Source: Agapetus fuscipes | Lineage: Eukaryota > Arthropoda > Insecta > Trichoptera > Glossosomatidae | Assembly: GCA_951799405.1 (NCBI GenBank) | Contig: CATOGX010000019.1 | Location: forward strand, 17,713-81,712 | Direction: 5' to 3' | Length of the DNA: 64,000 nt | Part shown: positions 19,631 to 30,596 of the stretch, piece by piece | How positions within the stretch are numbered: the stretch's first letter is position 1 | Layout: each line of letters starts with the position of its first letter | The notes under the pieces: generated by a model | Seen by the model: the letters and a program-made list of their open reading frames with translations, nothing else | What the model was told of the DNA's origin: nothing | Databases searched by the model: none | Position numbers and translations under genes: made by a program

Positions 19631-22447
19631 ACTATTTTTTTTTTTTTTAAATGTATAGAATCCCGTGGAGAAAATATCAACCTCCAGCTTGTTCGCCTCC
19701 CTGGGCAGTCGCTGAAAAGGCGAGTAATACTGGTAGTTCACGGCACAGTCTGCCACATCAAAAGTATCCACGTTACGCGTGTTCCTTATTGGGACACGGA
19801 AATTAATTTTTGATAGGAGTTGGGGCGCGTCGGTCAAGCCATTAATGAGTTTGTATAGAAAAACCATGTCAGCAGCACTTCTCCGAGCCGAGAGCGGTGC
19901 AAGTTTATACGATTCTCGGAGTTGGTTATAATTGATATCCGAGATGGGTATTCCGAGTTTGAAGTTGATAAAGCGAAGTAGTTTGTTTTGTACCTTTTCT
20001 ATACTACGTATATGTACCTGGTAGTGAGGAGACCACAACACGGAGTTATACTCCAGCAATGGCCTCACCAAACTTGTAAAAATATAAATAAAGGTGTGCA
20101 CGTTATAAAATTTTTCACACAGTCGTAAGGAAAATCCTAATGTTCTGAGTGCCCTATCCACAGTTGCCTTTATGTGTGGTACAAATGTTAATCCCGCGTC
20201 CAACAATACTCCCAAATCTTTGATTTGCGCAACCGACATAAGCTGTGTACCATCAATCGAGTAAGGGTACACCGTGGGATTCTTAATTTTGTGGAAACGC
20301 ATTACTTGACATTTTTCTATGTTTAAAGTTAAATCATTCTTCACACACCAGTCATAAAGCACGTCAATATTTCTTTGTAATATCTCGCAGTCACCAATAC
20401 AGTTAACCACTCTGTAAATTTTCAAGTCATCAGCAAACATGACAAATCTCACCCCGTCAAACCCGCTCAGGAGATCATTGACAAATATATTAAACAAAAT
20501 GGGTCCGAGATGTGAGCCCTGCGGCACACCGCTCTTCGCCAAAAAAGGAGATGAAACAACGCCCGACACACAAACCCTAAGTTCCCTTTCAGCAAGATAG
20601 CTCGAAAACCACGCAAGGAGTGCACCATCAATACCAAGAGAGAGAAGCTTTGCCAACAATATTGTATGGGAGACGCGGTCAAACGCCTTGGAGTAGTCTG
20701 TATATACACAGTCCGTCTGACTCCTAGTAACAAAAGCATCCATGATATCACAATGAAATTCCAAAAGGTTTGTCAAGGTCGATCGGTTTTGCATAAAACC
20801 ATGCTGTTGGTCCGATATAACGAGTGCTAAGTCACTCTTAATCTTACCGAGAAGAATACATTCGAACAACTTCGGTATGCAGGATTGTATACATATTGGG
20901 CGATAGCTAGTGACATCAGATTTATCTCCCTTTTTGAAAATTGGAATAATGTGGCTAGATTTCCAAGCTGTTGGAAAAATTCCCGATTCAATAGATTTAT
21001 TAAATATTTTTTGTAAAATCCAACACATAACATTTGAACAATTCTTAATAAAAACAGGCGGCAGTTGATCAGGACCTGCAGATTTATTAGTATCCAGCGA
21101 ATCAATACCACGCTGCACGTCCGACACGGAAAATATCACACGCGCGATATGAACTCGATCAGTCAGCGGGAGCGCCGGAGTGTTGACACCTATGAGAACG
21201 TCCTCGTAGATTGACAGGAAATATTTTCTAAATAAGTCCACTACATCACTCACGCTATTGGCAGACCTGTCATTGAAATACATTATTTTCGGGTAATCGC
21301 TATGATCGTCTTTTAAAGATTTGGCGAGTTTATACAAATTCACGGAGGTTCCTGGTAACTGACTCTCTATGTTTCTATAAAATTCACGTTTTAGCGCTGC
21401 TGAAAGCACCTGGCACTCCTTTCTTACCCTACTGAATGCTTCGTAGTCACTGGGGTCCCCAGTTGCCTTATACTGGGCATGCAATCTTTTTTTCAAACTA
21501 ATCTTATCAATAAGTTCGCGTGTGAACCATTTGGGGTAGTTCCCCCATGGTGGCCGTTTGATAGGCACAAAATCGTGAACGGAACTATTTATAACGTTGT
21601 AAAATTGTGACACAATTTCATTTACGTCGGTATTTGTATCAAGGAAAGACCAATCAACCTCATTAAGATGGTTATTTATGACGTCGTAGTCACAAGTTTT
21701 GAAGTTTTTTGTAATTCTTTCCGGCAAGGACTCCCTTTCATAATTCACAATAAAATCTATCTCTAATGGGGGGTGATGGGCATCAGCCGGCAGGATGATC
21801 TCCGCGGCTGTGGAAACATTAAGACCATCAATATCTGTAAATATTAAGTCCAGTAATCGGTTTAAACTGTTACGTACCAGATTACACTGAACCAAACCAA
21901 GGAACGAGGACATGTTTTTAATTTCGGCGGTACACTCATCATCCATCACCGCATTGGCCTCACACTCACACCATTCGGCACCCGGCAAATTGTAGTCCCC
22001 AGCAACCAAGATTTTAGCGTCTGGATATTTAAAACGGATTCTTTCCATATCTTTACAATGATTGGAGTAGGATTCAGAGTCTGAACCTGGCGGAATATAT
22101 ACGCAAGCCACAATTAAAATTCCAATCGGGAGAATGATTTTAACAAATATTTGCTCCAATGAAGTGTTCAGACATTTTATTATGCAGGACCTGAACCTTT
22201 TGGCAACGCAGATCATAACACCTCCTCCCCTGGACTTGCCACTATCTTTACGATCACGATCTCTCCTATACACACAGTAACGGTCAAAACCAAGCTCTCC
22301 GTCACGCACACCTTCATTCAACCAGGTTTCTGTAAAAAACAATATATCATATGAAGTTAAAGATGCACTAATAGATAATTCAGATAGTTTTGTGTTTACT
22401 CCACGGACGTTCTGATAGTAGGCAGTTGCGCCGATTCTCCTGGTAAG
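19625..22447 (-). CDS. LINE-1 ORF2: endonuclease-reverse transcriptase
   Basis: Replicates the element by nicking target DNA and reverse-transcribing its RNA there. If entered by a -1 shift at 22447 it is 940 codons. The N-terminal APE-type endonuclease shows YYQNVRG, FFTETWLNEGV, VAGDYNLPGAEW and DAHHPPLEID. The central RT shows SYRPI, DYSKAFDRVSH, GVPQGSHLGP and FVMFADDLK (catalytic ADD). The C-terminal segment ends FYTFKKKK then TAG. There is no ATG upstream of the endonuclease: the frame is open back to a TGA at 22510-22508 and the first ATG lies inside the endonuclease, so it is probably made as an ORF1-ORF2 fusion. No internal stop, so potentially functional. The last few residues run into an A-tract and may be altered. 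Confidence 0.9.
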   Translation of the reverse strand, partial: LTRRIGATAYYQNVRGVNTKLSELSISASLTSYDILFFTETWLNEGVRDGELGFDRYCVYRRDRDRKDSGKSRGGGVMICVAKRFRSCIIKCLNTSLEQIFVKIILPIGILIVACVYIPPGSDSESYSNHCKDMERIRFKYPDAKILVAGDYNLPGAEWCECEANAVMDDECTAEIKNMSSFLGLVQCNLVRNSLNRLLDLIFTDIDGLNVSTAAEIILPADAHHPPLEIDFIVNYERESLPERITKNFKTCDYDVINNHLNEVDWSFLDTNTDVNEIVSQFYNVINSSVHDFVPIKRPPWGNYPKWFTRELIDKISLKKRLHAQYKATGDPSDYEAFSRVRKECQVLSAALKREFYRNIESQLPGTSVNLYKLAKSLKDDHSDYPKIMYFNDRSANSVSDVVDLFRKYFLSIYEDVLIGVNTPALPLTDRVHIARVIFSVSDVQRGIDSLDTNKSAGPDQLPPVFIKNCSNVMCWILQKIFNKSIESGIFPTAWKSSHIIPIFKKGDKSDVTSYRPICIQSCIPKLFECILLGKIKSDLALVISDQQHGFMQNRSTLTNLLEFHCDIMDAFVTRSQTDCVYTDYSKAFDRVSHTILLAKLLSLGIDGALLAWFSSYLAERELRVCVSGVVSSPFLAKSGVPQGSHLGPILFNIFVNDLLSGFDGVRFVMFADDLKIYRVVNCIGDCEILQRNIDVLYDWCVKNDLTLNIEKCQVMRFHKIKNPTVYPYSIDGTQLMSVAQIKDLGVLLDAGLTFVPHIKATVDRALRTLGFSLRLCEKFYNVHTFIYIFTSLVRPLLEYNSVLWSPHYQVHIRSIEKVQNKLLRFINFKLGIPISDINYNQLRESYKLAPLSARRSAADMVFLYKLINGLTDAPQLLSKINFRVPIRNTRNVDTFDVADCAVNYQYYSPFQRLPREANKLEVDIFSTGFYTFKKKKNSM

Positions 22448-23142
22448 TTTTTTCGGAGCTTTACAATCTTTGGAATTGAATCGAAAAATTTCACCGTCAG
22501 CTCCTCCTCACCAGCCATTCGCCTCTCTTCGACTTCATTCCATAGACCCCGTAGATGTTCCCTCTGTGAGACAGTCAGATCAGCTTTAGCTCGCACACCA
22601 TCGCCAAGAAGCCTATTATTACGCAGCACATATCTGGCCTCCGAAGAATCAGCAAAGGAAACTTTAACAGGCCTTACTTTGTCAGCCGCCACTCTTCCAA
22701 CTCTGGATACCTTGATACAATCCGTTTTGACTTCATCGAACTTACTGACGATATTCATGACAGTGTTGCGGTCATCATTCAGTCGCTGCACCTGGGTAGA
22801 GGCCGCGCTTTCTGGAACATTCATCAACATTATATTCTTAGATTTTTCACGTCGTTCCTCGAGTTCGCTAATCGCATCGAAGATAGAATTATGCTTTGAG
22901 TCCTCCGACTCGCCCATTGAAATGGGCTTACTCTTGAATGTCTGCAATTCCCCTTCCATTTTGCCGGTTAAAACTCCAATCAGGGACATCGTTCTTGCCA
23001 GTCCCGCCGTCGTGGGTAGCAATTTAGAAGTCAACTCCTTAACTGCCTTCACTGCAGAATTATTGCCATTTATTAGCGCCAGTTGCATGGTATTCAAAAG
23101 GTTTGATGCCTCCGTTATTAGTTGAACAACGTTTGATTCCAT
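22396..23142 (-). CDS. LINE-1 ORF1: RNA-binding/coiled-coil protein
   Basis: 248 codons from ATG at 23142 to TAA at 22398. Presumed nucleic-acid chaperone of the LINE particle. The N-terminal half (about 1-120) is helical and heptad-rich, with a SELEERREKSKNIMLMNVPE segment. It is followed by a region like the RRM/C-terminal domain of L1-type ORF1 proteins: VSRVGR, RPVKVSFADSSEARYVLRNN and REHLRGLWNEVEERR. No CCHC zinc knuckles are seen. The 3' end overlaps ORF2 by about 50 nt, and the slippery site lies at codons 230-232. Confidence 0.85.
   Translation of the reverse strand: MESNVVQLITEASNLLNTMQLALINGNNSAVKAVKELTSKLLPTTAGLARTMSLIGVLTGKMEGELQTFKSKPISMGESEDSKHNSIFDAISELEERREKSKNIMLMNVPESAASTQVQRLNDDRNTVMNIVSKFDEVKTDCIKVSRVGRVAADKVRPVKVSFADSSEARYVLRNNRLLGDGVRAKADLTVSQREHLRGLWNEVEERRMAGEEELTVKFFDSIPKIVKLRKNLPGESAQLPTIRTSVE
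22447..22453 (-). promoter_or_regulatory. Candidate -1 ribosomal frameshift site A AAA AAC
   Basis: On the minus strand the heptamer AAAAAAC sits in ORF1 as CG(A AAA AAC), the exact X XXY YYZ phase. Slippage by -1 enters the frame KLTRRIGATAYYQNVRG that becomes the endonuclease. ORF1 stops about 50 nt later. No strong pseudoknot is obvious by eye downstream, apart from a weak GGC...GCC pairing. Confidence 0.65.
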
Positions 23143-23635
23143 TGTTAAAAATCGTTGGACAAGAGGAAAAAAAAAAGAAGTTACTTGTAATTATAATATA
23201 TATTTTTTTTTCTCACGGGTTATTTAAGTTTTATATTATTTAAGTATAATATTATTGTTTTATGTCACAGGTACAATTAATTTGATTATTGTGTTTATTT
23301 TTATTTATCCCAATTGCAGTGACAGCCCTGCTACAAAGTCTTCAGCAATAATATAAGCAATTATGTTTATTGGCTGCAATTTATTGGACAGATTTGCAAA
23401 AATAGTCCTTATTGATATTACAAGCAATGAAACATTTATTTTTAATTTGAAAAAAAAACACACAAGCAGCAGTCAGAGAGAACCGCGAACAATTTGTGAT
23501 AAAAAATTGAGTTAGCTTTACACTGTAAACACCAATACACTTCACGCAATTCAGTTATTACAGATAATTATAATTATTTATTAGCAAGCAAAAATTTGGA
23601 GTGCACTACTTATGATACCATCTGTTCTCAATTCC

Positions 23636-24850
23636 TAAAGTGCTTCCAATGCACGTTTATGCGCCATTGTGCAATCGTCCCAGATGATGATTTTCTATGC
23701 TGATAAAACTTTGGCCATTGCGGAGTGTTTTGCAATATTACATGTTGGTTCTTCAATAGTTTGAAGATTTAACGGTAATTTTAATGCTGAATGAGCCGTA
23801 CGGCATCCTTCTAACAATGTGGCTGCTATTCCAGAGAAAGCAACTGCAACCGCAATGCTGGATCTCACACGAACAGTGGCTAAAATTACTGACATGAGGA
23901 TTGTCTTACCAGTTCCACCAGGGGCATCCAGGAAATATAAACCACCATATTCATCATCAATTGCCTTCATCAATGTATCATAAACTTCCTTTTGTTGTTG
24001 ATTTGACAGGGATACATTTGTTTGAACTATTAAATATAATTCCTGGTGATCATATTCTCTTTCCCGTTCAAATTCCCGATTAAATGCGTCATTTATTTTA
24101 CAATTTAGCGCTTTCATTCCTAATCTGACTAATAAATTACCGCACATGAGGTAACACATGTCTTTGGTCAAGATCAAAGCCTGATTATGTCTCTCCTCAT
24201 TCATTTGAAGGTCGGGATTTCTTGAACGAATTTGATGTAAAATGTCTTCCGACATATTATCCTTGTCTTTGTGCCACGGTTAGATGGGCTCGATGGAAAC
24301 CATGTTGAAATGATGATAGCAAATAATGTGCGTATCTGACTTGAATATGCAGAAATAATTGCATCAACGATTGTCGTCTCCCAATGGGTATGCACATGCA
24401 GCACGATATGTTGGGAATACTGTAGCACTAACAGTCCGAAGTGAATCAAATGACGTTGGCCCACGCACATTTACCAGCAACAACCGCAAATAGAAACATT
24501 CATCATTCTTTGGATGAACTGTATGTATACGACCAAGAGCATCAGTAGAACGCGCATCTGGATAACCAAGAACCGCATCGCCTTGCTTGCGTCTTAGAAA
24601 ATTCCTCAATGAAGCATTCCAAATATAATAACATGGCATCTCCGAGTAAAGCAAAGTTTGTGCAAACGGATCTCTTTGGCAGATCGCAAAAAAACTGGTC
24701 AATGTTGTCACTGGAGGTGTTTCAGCACGTTGAACAACATTCGAAGCCGTGAAAAAATACTCTTTGACCATTCTCCAGATGCACCGCCAAATGCACAACA
24801 GGAGGATGACGTTCATGAATAGGGAATGCGAATATAATATGCTTTTATAT
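23636..24850 (-). pseudogene. Helitron helicase, central part
   Basis: Read on the minus strand from 24850: FFTASNVVQRAETPP, LTSFFAICQRDPFAQTLLYS, GRIHTVHPKNDECFYLRLLL and NVRGPTSF, which are hallmark Helitron Rep/Hel segments. After frameshifts near 24370 and 24280 come NEERHNQAL, the Walker A FLDAPGGTGKT, and KIIIWDDCTMAHKRALEAL. The frame is cut at 23641 by LINE-1. The 5' side is cut near 24850 by SINE-A. A dead copy, part of the same Helitron as 18486-19054 and 26115-26470. Confidence 0.88.
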
Positions 24851-24869
24851 TTCACTTTTATATTTCCGG

Positions 24870-25135
24870 TCCGTAGTCCGTAGTCCAGTGGTTAACACAT
24901 TGGACTCATGAATGGAAGGTTGTGGGTTCAAATCCCGGCGGAGCACAAAAATATATACCATTTATATTTTCATATATGCTCTTAGCTGGATTCTAAAATT
25001 CATATTTTTTTACCAAAGACCAGTCACCAAAGGTCCATCCAGCCTTGCAGCAACTGGGTCTTGCTTGAGAATTGACGCTTTCTACAGCGACGACCACTCT
25101 CTCAGAGGGCTCATGAGGTAAATAACAAAAATAGC
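24870..25135 (+). repeat. SINE-A copy, tail type 2
   Basis: Head CCGGTCCGTAGTCCAGTGG-like with a GTCCGTA duplication and B box GGTTCAAATCC. The body runs to the type-2 tail (AGAGGGCTCATGAGG ... AATAGCGCCGAATAAATAATCC). Confidence 0.8.
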
Positions 25136-25169
25136 GCCGAATAAATAATCCTCATATATATATAGGGTT

Positions 25170-25340
25170 CATCAAGCCTGTACAAAAAAATGGATCTTGC
25201 TTGAGAATTTGCACTTTGTAGCGACGACTACCAGGCTTGTAGCAACACCTCTGTGGCACCCTTCTTGGGTGATATAGACCCCCAAGCCTTTCAGGAGTTG
25301 GGGAGTCTCCCGAAAAACGTTCCCTTAAAAAAAAATTAAA
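25170..25340 (+). repeat. SINE-A 3' piece, tail type 1
   Basis: GATCTTGCTTGAGAATTTGC, then GACTACCAGGCTTGTAGCAA, then GGGGAGTCTCCCG and an A-rich end. This is the 3' half of the type-1 tail variant, directly beside a type-2 copy. Confidence 0.7.
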
Positions 25341-25394
25341 TTCACCATTCAATGGATTTTTCATTTTGATGGTCCATAGTGTTGAAATGGACTT

Positions 25395-25760
25395 TCTAAG
25401 AAGTATGATGTGGAAAACACGGAGTGACAGGGGGAGGAATGATTTTGTTAGGAAGAATGTGGTGCAAGAGAAAGTGTGAAAGTGAAGATTAAAAGAAGTT
25501 TGTTAAGATGGTTTGGGAATATGGAGAGAATGAATGAGGAAAGACTGACGAAGAAAGTATATGTTGGTAGAATAGATGGATGTCGTGGTAGAGGAAGACT
25601 GAGAAGGTATGGATGTCCCAAATATCCGAAATTGCGAATGAATGGAATATCCAGTCATAATAAAAGAAGAGCCTGTATGAATAAGGTTATGACTCTGGAG
25701 GAAATAAAATAAGTATGTTGGGACAAAAATAAATGGTGGTTGATCTGTAATGTTGGCGGC
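25395..25760 (+). pseudogene. LINE-R 3' fragment
   Basis: RSLLRWFGNMERMNEERLTK and RIDGCRGRGRLRR match the other LINE-R ends. A frameshift follows (CPKYPKLRMNG instead of DQISEIANEW). It carries about 80 bp more 5' sequence than the copy at 6336. Confidence 0.75.
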
Positions 25761-25864
25761 TAGGGTTTATTAAAGTGAAATTTGTTTTATGTTTTAGTTT
25801 TTAGATGTCCTTATATATTATTATTTATTGATTTAAAAAAATTAAATTTGTCCTGTATGTTCCT

Positions 25865-26110
25865 TGACTTATAGGTTGGTATGCGGCTGACCACCCATGC
25901 TGTAAAAATGGTTCGCTTTTCCAATTTTTGCCCTGTTTCAGAGAAGGACGGCAAGAGTTGCAGCCTGGTGTATGTCCATTTGAGATTTGGTTTTTATGTT
26001 GTAGGTTCACATGAGGCATGTGCAAGCGCGAACTTATACGTGTCTGGTTGTGAGAATGCATGTTATGTGAATCTCCAATGTAACATATCTTTGCAACTTA
26101 GATTAGATTA
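25865..26110 (+). repeat. Rep-1 copy
   Basis: Complete copy from CCTTGACTTATAGGTTGG to AACTTAGATTAGATTAGAT. Confidence 0.8.
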
Positions 26111-26114
26111 GATA

Positions 26115-26470
26115 TTGAAATCATATCCGCTCTGATCACGACTTTGTAGTGATCATTTGGCATGCGTTCCAAAGCACTCTTAAACAGCCTGACCAACGCA
26201 TGATGTTCATGAAGTAGTTGCTGTAGATCTTGAAGAATTGCTCTTTTCATTGCTGCATTCATCTCTTGACATCGATCAAGTTGTTTCCCAAATCGCTTCA
26301 TTGCAGTTCACATACCGACGCGGCGCTCTTCACGCGCAATTTATTGTTCTTTTTCACTCCTTTCACTCGCAATGTCGAATCCCTAATGCATTACAGGCTA
26401 CAGCTTCGTCGGGAAAGATTTGATCGCCTTGGTGGTGGCATAGCTTTCTTAATATGTTTTTGGGTACATT
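26115..26470 (-). pseudogene. Helitron Rep/Hel, N-terminal part
   Basis: The minus strand shows PPPRRSNLSRRS near 26430 and then QLDRCQEMNAAMKRAILQDL, QQLLHEHHALVRLFKSALER and MPNDHYKVVIRAD. These are N-terminal blocks of Helitron replication proteins. It is separated from the helicase part by a SINE, a LINE-R fragment and a Rep-1 copy, and the HUH nuclease core is not present, so it has been deleted. Confidence 0.8.
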
Positions 26471-27489
26471 AGATTCATAGAAACTTGAAACAAATCGGTC
26501 AACTTCAATTATTCACAGACTATATTATGTTTAGCTGTCAGTTGCATTTTGTTTATTTTTTTTAAAAAAGAACGGCTAGACTCTTTTTTACGGATTGCTT
26601 TCAGTTGCGTTTTTACTTTATAGCAGTCCGAAGGACTGTTATAAAGTATTGTATTCGTCCGAAAAAAAAAAAATGAGGTTTCAACGGAAATGAGTTGTCC
26701 TGCACCAGGACATGCAAAAAAACCTAATTTGTCGAACCTGTCCGTCCGTCCGTCCGTATGGATGTATGCAGTAGCGGCTCTAACTAAAATCCGAGAGAGG
26801 GGATGACTTTGGATGATAGTTTGATGACCACCCTATAGCACCCCACGCAGCACACATTAACGAATTTTTATCTAAAAATGTAAACCAAGCCCTTGTTTCA
26901 TTAATTTTATTCAATTGTGGAAGTTTTTATAATTTGAATTTGAATGTAACTATTTACTTTTTATTTTGTATTTTAAAAAAATACGTAAAAATTGAAAATG
27001 TGTAGGCGAGTTTGCAATTGGTAGATTTTTATGTTGTAGAATTTTCGTAAGTTAGACGATAATTAGTTTGAAAAAAGCAACTACAAAAAGCAAGTATTTA
27101 CTTACTTGAAATCCGAATATCCATGGCCACACTTGGTCATCACCAAAAAGAGCACAGTCCACCAAAAGATGGTACACTTCATTTATCATTAAACAATGCG
27201 AATCCACCCACTTTTTAAGGCCACAACCTTATTGTACAAAACAAGCAAGAAAATTTTAATGTAAACTTTCCATGAAAAACGATATATTTTCGACTTCGGG
27301 AAGCACTGCTATTATTTACATCTCCCCGCGGCAAAAAACGCGCTAGCACTAACTTTTAACCAATAAAAATATTGTATTTGTGTGATATTATGATGGCAGC
27401 TCCTTGTCAAATACTGGGCCGAGAAATTTACGAAAATAATAAGTTCATTCATTCAGTTATAATATCATCATGTTCATATTTTGTTTTAA

Positions 27490-27780
27490 ACGCGTCATAT
27501 TATTGTTGATGTACCATAGGTGACCGCCCGAAAAGTCCCTACAGACGTACAATGGGAAACCCATACACGCGGGCGCCAAAAGCTTCTGTATTGAACATTC
27601 GTCGTACTTACAGAGACTAATGTACACACACACGCGCAACTATCGCGGTGATCCGAATAAAAGTCCCGCTCCACCCGAAACAGCCCGAAATATGACTTCG
27701 CTTGCGTCCGCGCAGGGAACGAGGTACGAGGAAACGACGGAGAGTGGATCATATTTCGATCTTAGCGAATGTACACAATA
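27490..27780 (-). other. GC-rich island, possible first exon or promoter
   Basis: An island of CpG-containing sequence inside AT-rich DNA. On the minus strand a GGAGCGGGACTTTTATTCGG segment is followed by TAGTCTCT|GTAAGTAC (about 27616-27603), a consensus 5' splice site. No protein family is visible. It could be a non-coding first exon, an old LTR or chance. Confidence 0.25.
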
Positions 27781-28894
27781 CACATGTACCTAACGTTTTA
27801 ACAAATATTATTATTTTTTTATCAACAAAAACCTTCATGTGACTCACTGCGTCCGTTCTATTATGAAATATTTAAACATCTTCGGTCAGTAAAATATTTT
27901 GAAAAATATACTTCGTTTACACTATTATTTACAGATTTCTCAGTTTTTTCTTCTCATACAATTTTATGTTTCCAATTTCATTCATAGGGATGTTCCCCAC
28001 TGTCCCCTAATGGAGAGCCGCCACTGGATGTATATATGTCCCAGCCGGAACTACTAATCGCAGAGACACCAATTTTTGGATTTAGAGAATTGACAACCAC
28101 AGATTTTGATGGACCGACCAGCATGGCACCAACCTGAAAATTCAAGATGGCTGCCATACAAAAAAAACATAAATTTGCATTTTTCTCAAAAACGGCTCTA
28201 ACGATTTTCTTTAAAATTTCAGTGTGGTCGTTGCTTAAATTGTTGCAAAGAAAATTTGTTATGGCAACACTCTTCCCAACCTGCGTCTATGAGTTGCCAT
28301 ATGAAAGAAAAAAACGATTGTGATTATCTCGGAAATGGCTGGGTTGACAAAAAAAAATGTTCTACAATATTACGCGCAATATTAATTTCTACAAAAATTT
28401 AAAGAATACTTTAAAATTTTTTTTACTTGAAGTACCGTTTACACGATCTCAAAATTTTCATCGAAAATATTAAAAAGACCCATAAAAACGCAATTTTGTA
28501 AAACTTTTTTTAGGTTCACAAGAAAGAAAAATTTATAAACTTCTTTGCACTATAATTTGTTTTTCACTATTTTGAGAATTCAAGATGGCTTCCAAAGAGG
28601 AGAAAACTTCAAATGCGATTTTCTCAAAATCGGCTCTAACGATTTTTTTTAAATTTTCAGTAAAGTAGTTGCTTGATACATTCTTACCAAATTTAGTTAT
28701 GGCAACATTTTTGCTAATCTACGTCTATGAGTTGCCATATGAAAAAAATAAACAATTGTGATTTTCTCAGAAGTGAAAGTGTTGACAAAAAAGATATGTT
28801 CTACAATTTTATACGTAAAATCAAATTCTATATAAAAATTAAATAAAAATTCTGAAAATTAAAACATAAAGTGCCGTTTACATCTATAATATAT

Positions 28895-29015
28895 AATCTA
28901 TAATCTAAGTTGCAAGGATATATTCATTTAAAGCTCTCAGATGTATGCCCACAAACCAACAAGTGTAGTTCGCGCTTACAAATGCTGAATGTGTACTTAC
29001 AAATAATATCAAATG
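28895..29015 (-). repeat. Rep-1 partial copy
   Basis: ATAATCTATAATCTAAGTTGC tail with doubled ATAATCT, then about 100 bp of Rep-1 ending at CTTACAAATAA. Confidence 0.7.
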
Positions 29016-30596
29016 ATATCAAAAATGATATCAAAAATTGAAATTAAAAGGCTACAAAAACCCATCAGAACGCAAAAAACTTTTATGTTTCTTAACTTTA
29101 TCAGAAAAAACTTTTTTATCACTATAATTCATAGTGAAACATTTTTCAAATTTTAGAAAATTCAAGATGGCTTCCGAACAGCTGAAAGTTTCAAATGAGA
29201 TTTTCTCAAAAACGGCTCGTACGATTTTCTTTATTTTTTCTGCATAATCGTCATTATAATACTGCTATGTAATAACAATAACCATTGCCTCATAATTTTC
29301 TTTGTTTTGGGGGTTGCCATACAAGAGAATTTTTTTTTTTTTAATTTCTCGGCAGAGAAAGGGTTAACTAAAAAATAATGTTCTACAATTGAAAAGCTTT
29401 TAAATATACCTACATATATGAATCATTACTTTTTTCAAAAAAGTATTATAAAGTATAGCCACCATACAAAGTGACAAATTTTCATACAAAAAATTATTGT
29501 AATATTTTTGGTAGCAAAACATCTAATACCCATAAATAAACCTACATCACAATTCGCTCAATCAATTGCTATACAAAAACAATAAGCATTGCCTCTTAAT
29601 ACTCTTTGTTTTGGGGGTTGCCATACAAGAGAAAACAATATTTTAAGTTTTCCCGGCAGAGAACGGGTTAACTAAAAAATAATGTTCTACAATTGAAAAG
29701 CTCTTATATATACCTACATACATTAATCATTACTTTTTTCAAATAAATATTATAAGGTGTAGTCACCATACAAAGTGACAAATTTTAATACAAAAATAAT
29801 TGTAATATTCTTGGTACTAAAACGCCTAATATAAAATACTAGGCTAAGAGTCTTAAAATCTAGTAAGTTGTACCCATATAATAATAATCAATCATAACTT
29901 TCCAAAATATCAATGAAAAGTATAGGTACCCACCAAACAAAGTGTTAGTTTTGATACAAACGGGATCAATGATAATACTGCAAAAAGACGATTGCTTAAA
30001 AAGATTAGCTTCATTACTTACACACAACTAAATGTTTTGTTATGAAAATTGGCTATGACCTAAACATGACCGTATTTTGTGCTATAAAGTCCTGTGCAGT
30101 CCACTGTACAATTTATTTTATTTATACCTACCACGTTTTATGTCACTTCAAAAAAAATATAAAAAGGATATAAAAAGTATCCTATGTCCTTCTCCTGGTT
30201 CTAAGCTACCTCCCTAGCAATTTTCAGCCAAATTAGTTCAGCCGTTCTTGAGTTATGGATAGTGTAACTAACACGACTTTCTTTTATCCTTTATTATATT
30301 GCCCTTCGTCGTCGTCTTTCGTCGTCGAGTTTCGATTTTCAAAACCAATGCCATCACAGCAGATGAAACACATTCATGACCTATGGCAAATTAATTTTTG
30401 TATATGCTGCAATGCTGCGAGCTTTCGCGTGTGTGTTTACCAATGTATGAAAACTTTTAGCAATAAATCTGTTTGTTCATACTGAAAATGTATGGAACAA
30501 TATTGACATCTAGCGGCAAAACGTGAAAGTTTTTTTACATTTTCTTTTATTTCATGCAAATTAAAAAAAAAAAAAAGCCAAATAAAAATGGATTTC

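Larger units (their letters stand above)
19055..23635 (-). mobile_element. LINE-1: full-length CR1/Jockey-group LINE
   Basis: A 4.58-kb element flanked by TAAAGT at 19049-19054 and 23636-23641, inserted into the Helitron helicase. Removing it plus one TAAAGT restores the helicase reading frame. Order on the minus strand: 5' UTR about 490 bp, ORF1 (248 aa), overlapping ORF2 (EN-RT), then a 3' UTR of about 570 bp ending with the small hairpin AAAAGGCTATATAGCCGTTT and an A-rich terminus. A perfect 6-bp duplication, long ORFs and full length suggest recent insertion. A LINE-R scrap lies in its 3' region (19515-19630). Confidence 0.9.
26600..30260. mobile_element. Non-coding repeat element with degenerate internal modules
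   Basis: Begins near an imperfect palindrome (26615-26648, CAGTCCGAAGGACTG) and a GTCC microsatellite (26739-26757). At least four diverged modules recur near 28140, 28565, 29160 and 29570, each with AAGATGGCT(G/T)CC- or GTTGCCATA-type blocks, CGGCTCTAACGATTTTCTTT-like stretches and AATGTTCTACAAT. It ends around 30180-30250 with TCCTTCTCCTGGTTCTAAGC and TTCAGCCGTTCTTGAGTTAT, motifs I recall as common in arthropod repeats. No ORF. Superfamily unknown. Confidence 0.5.

Noticed and set aside
22679..23125. A 148-codon plus-strand ORF
   Set aside because: Antisense shadow of LINE-1 ORF1.
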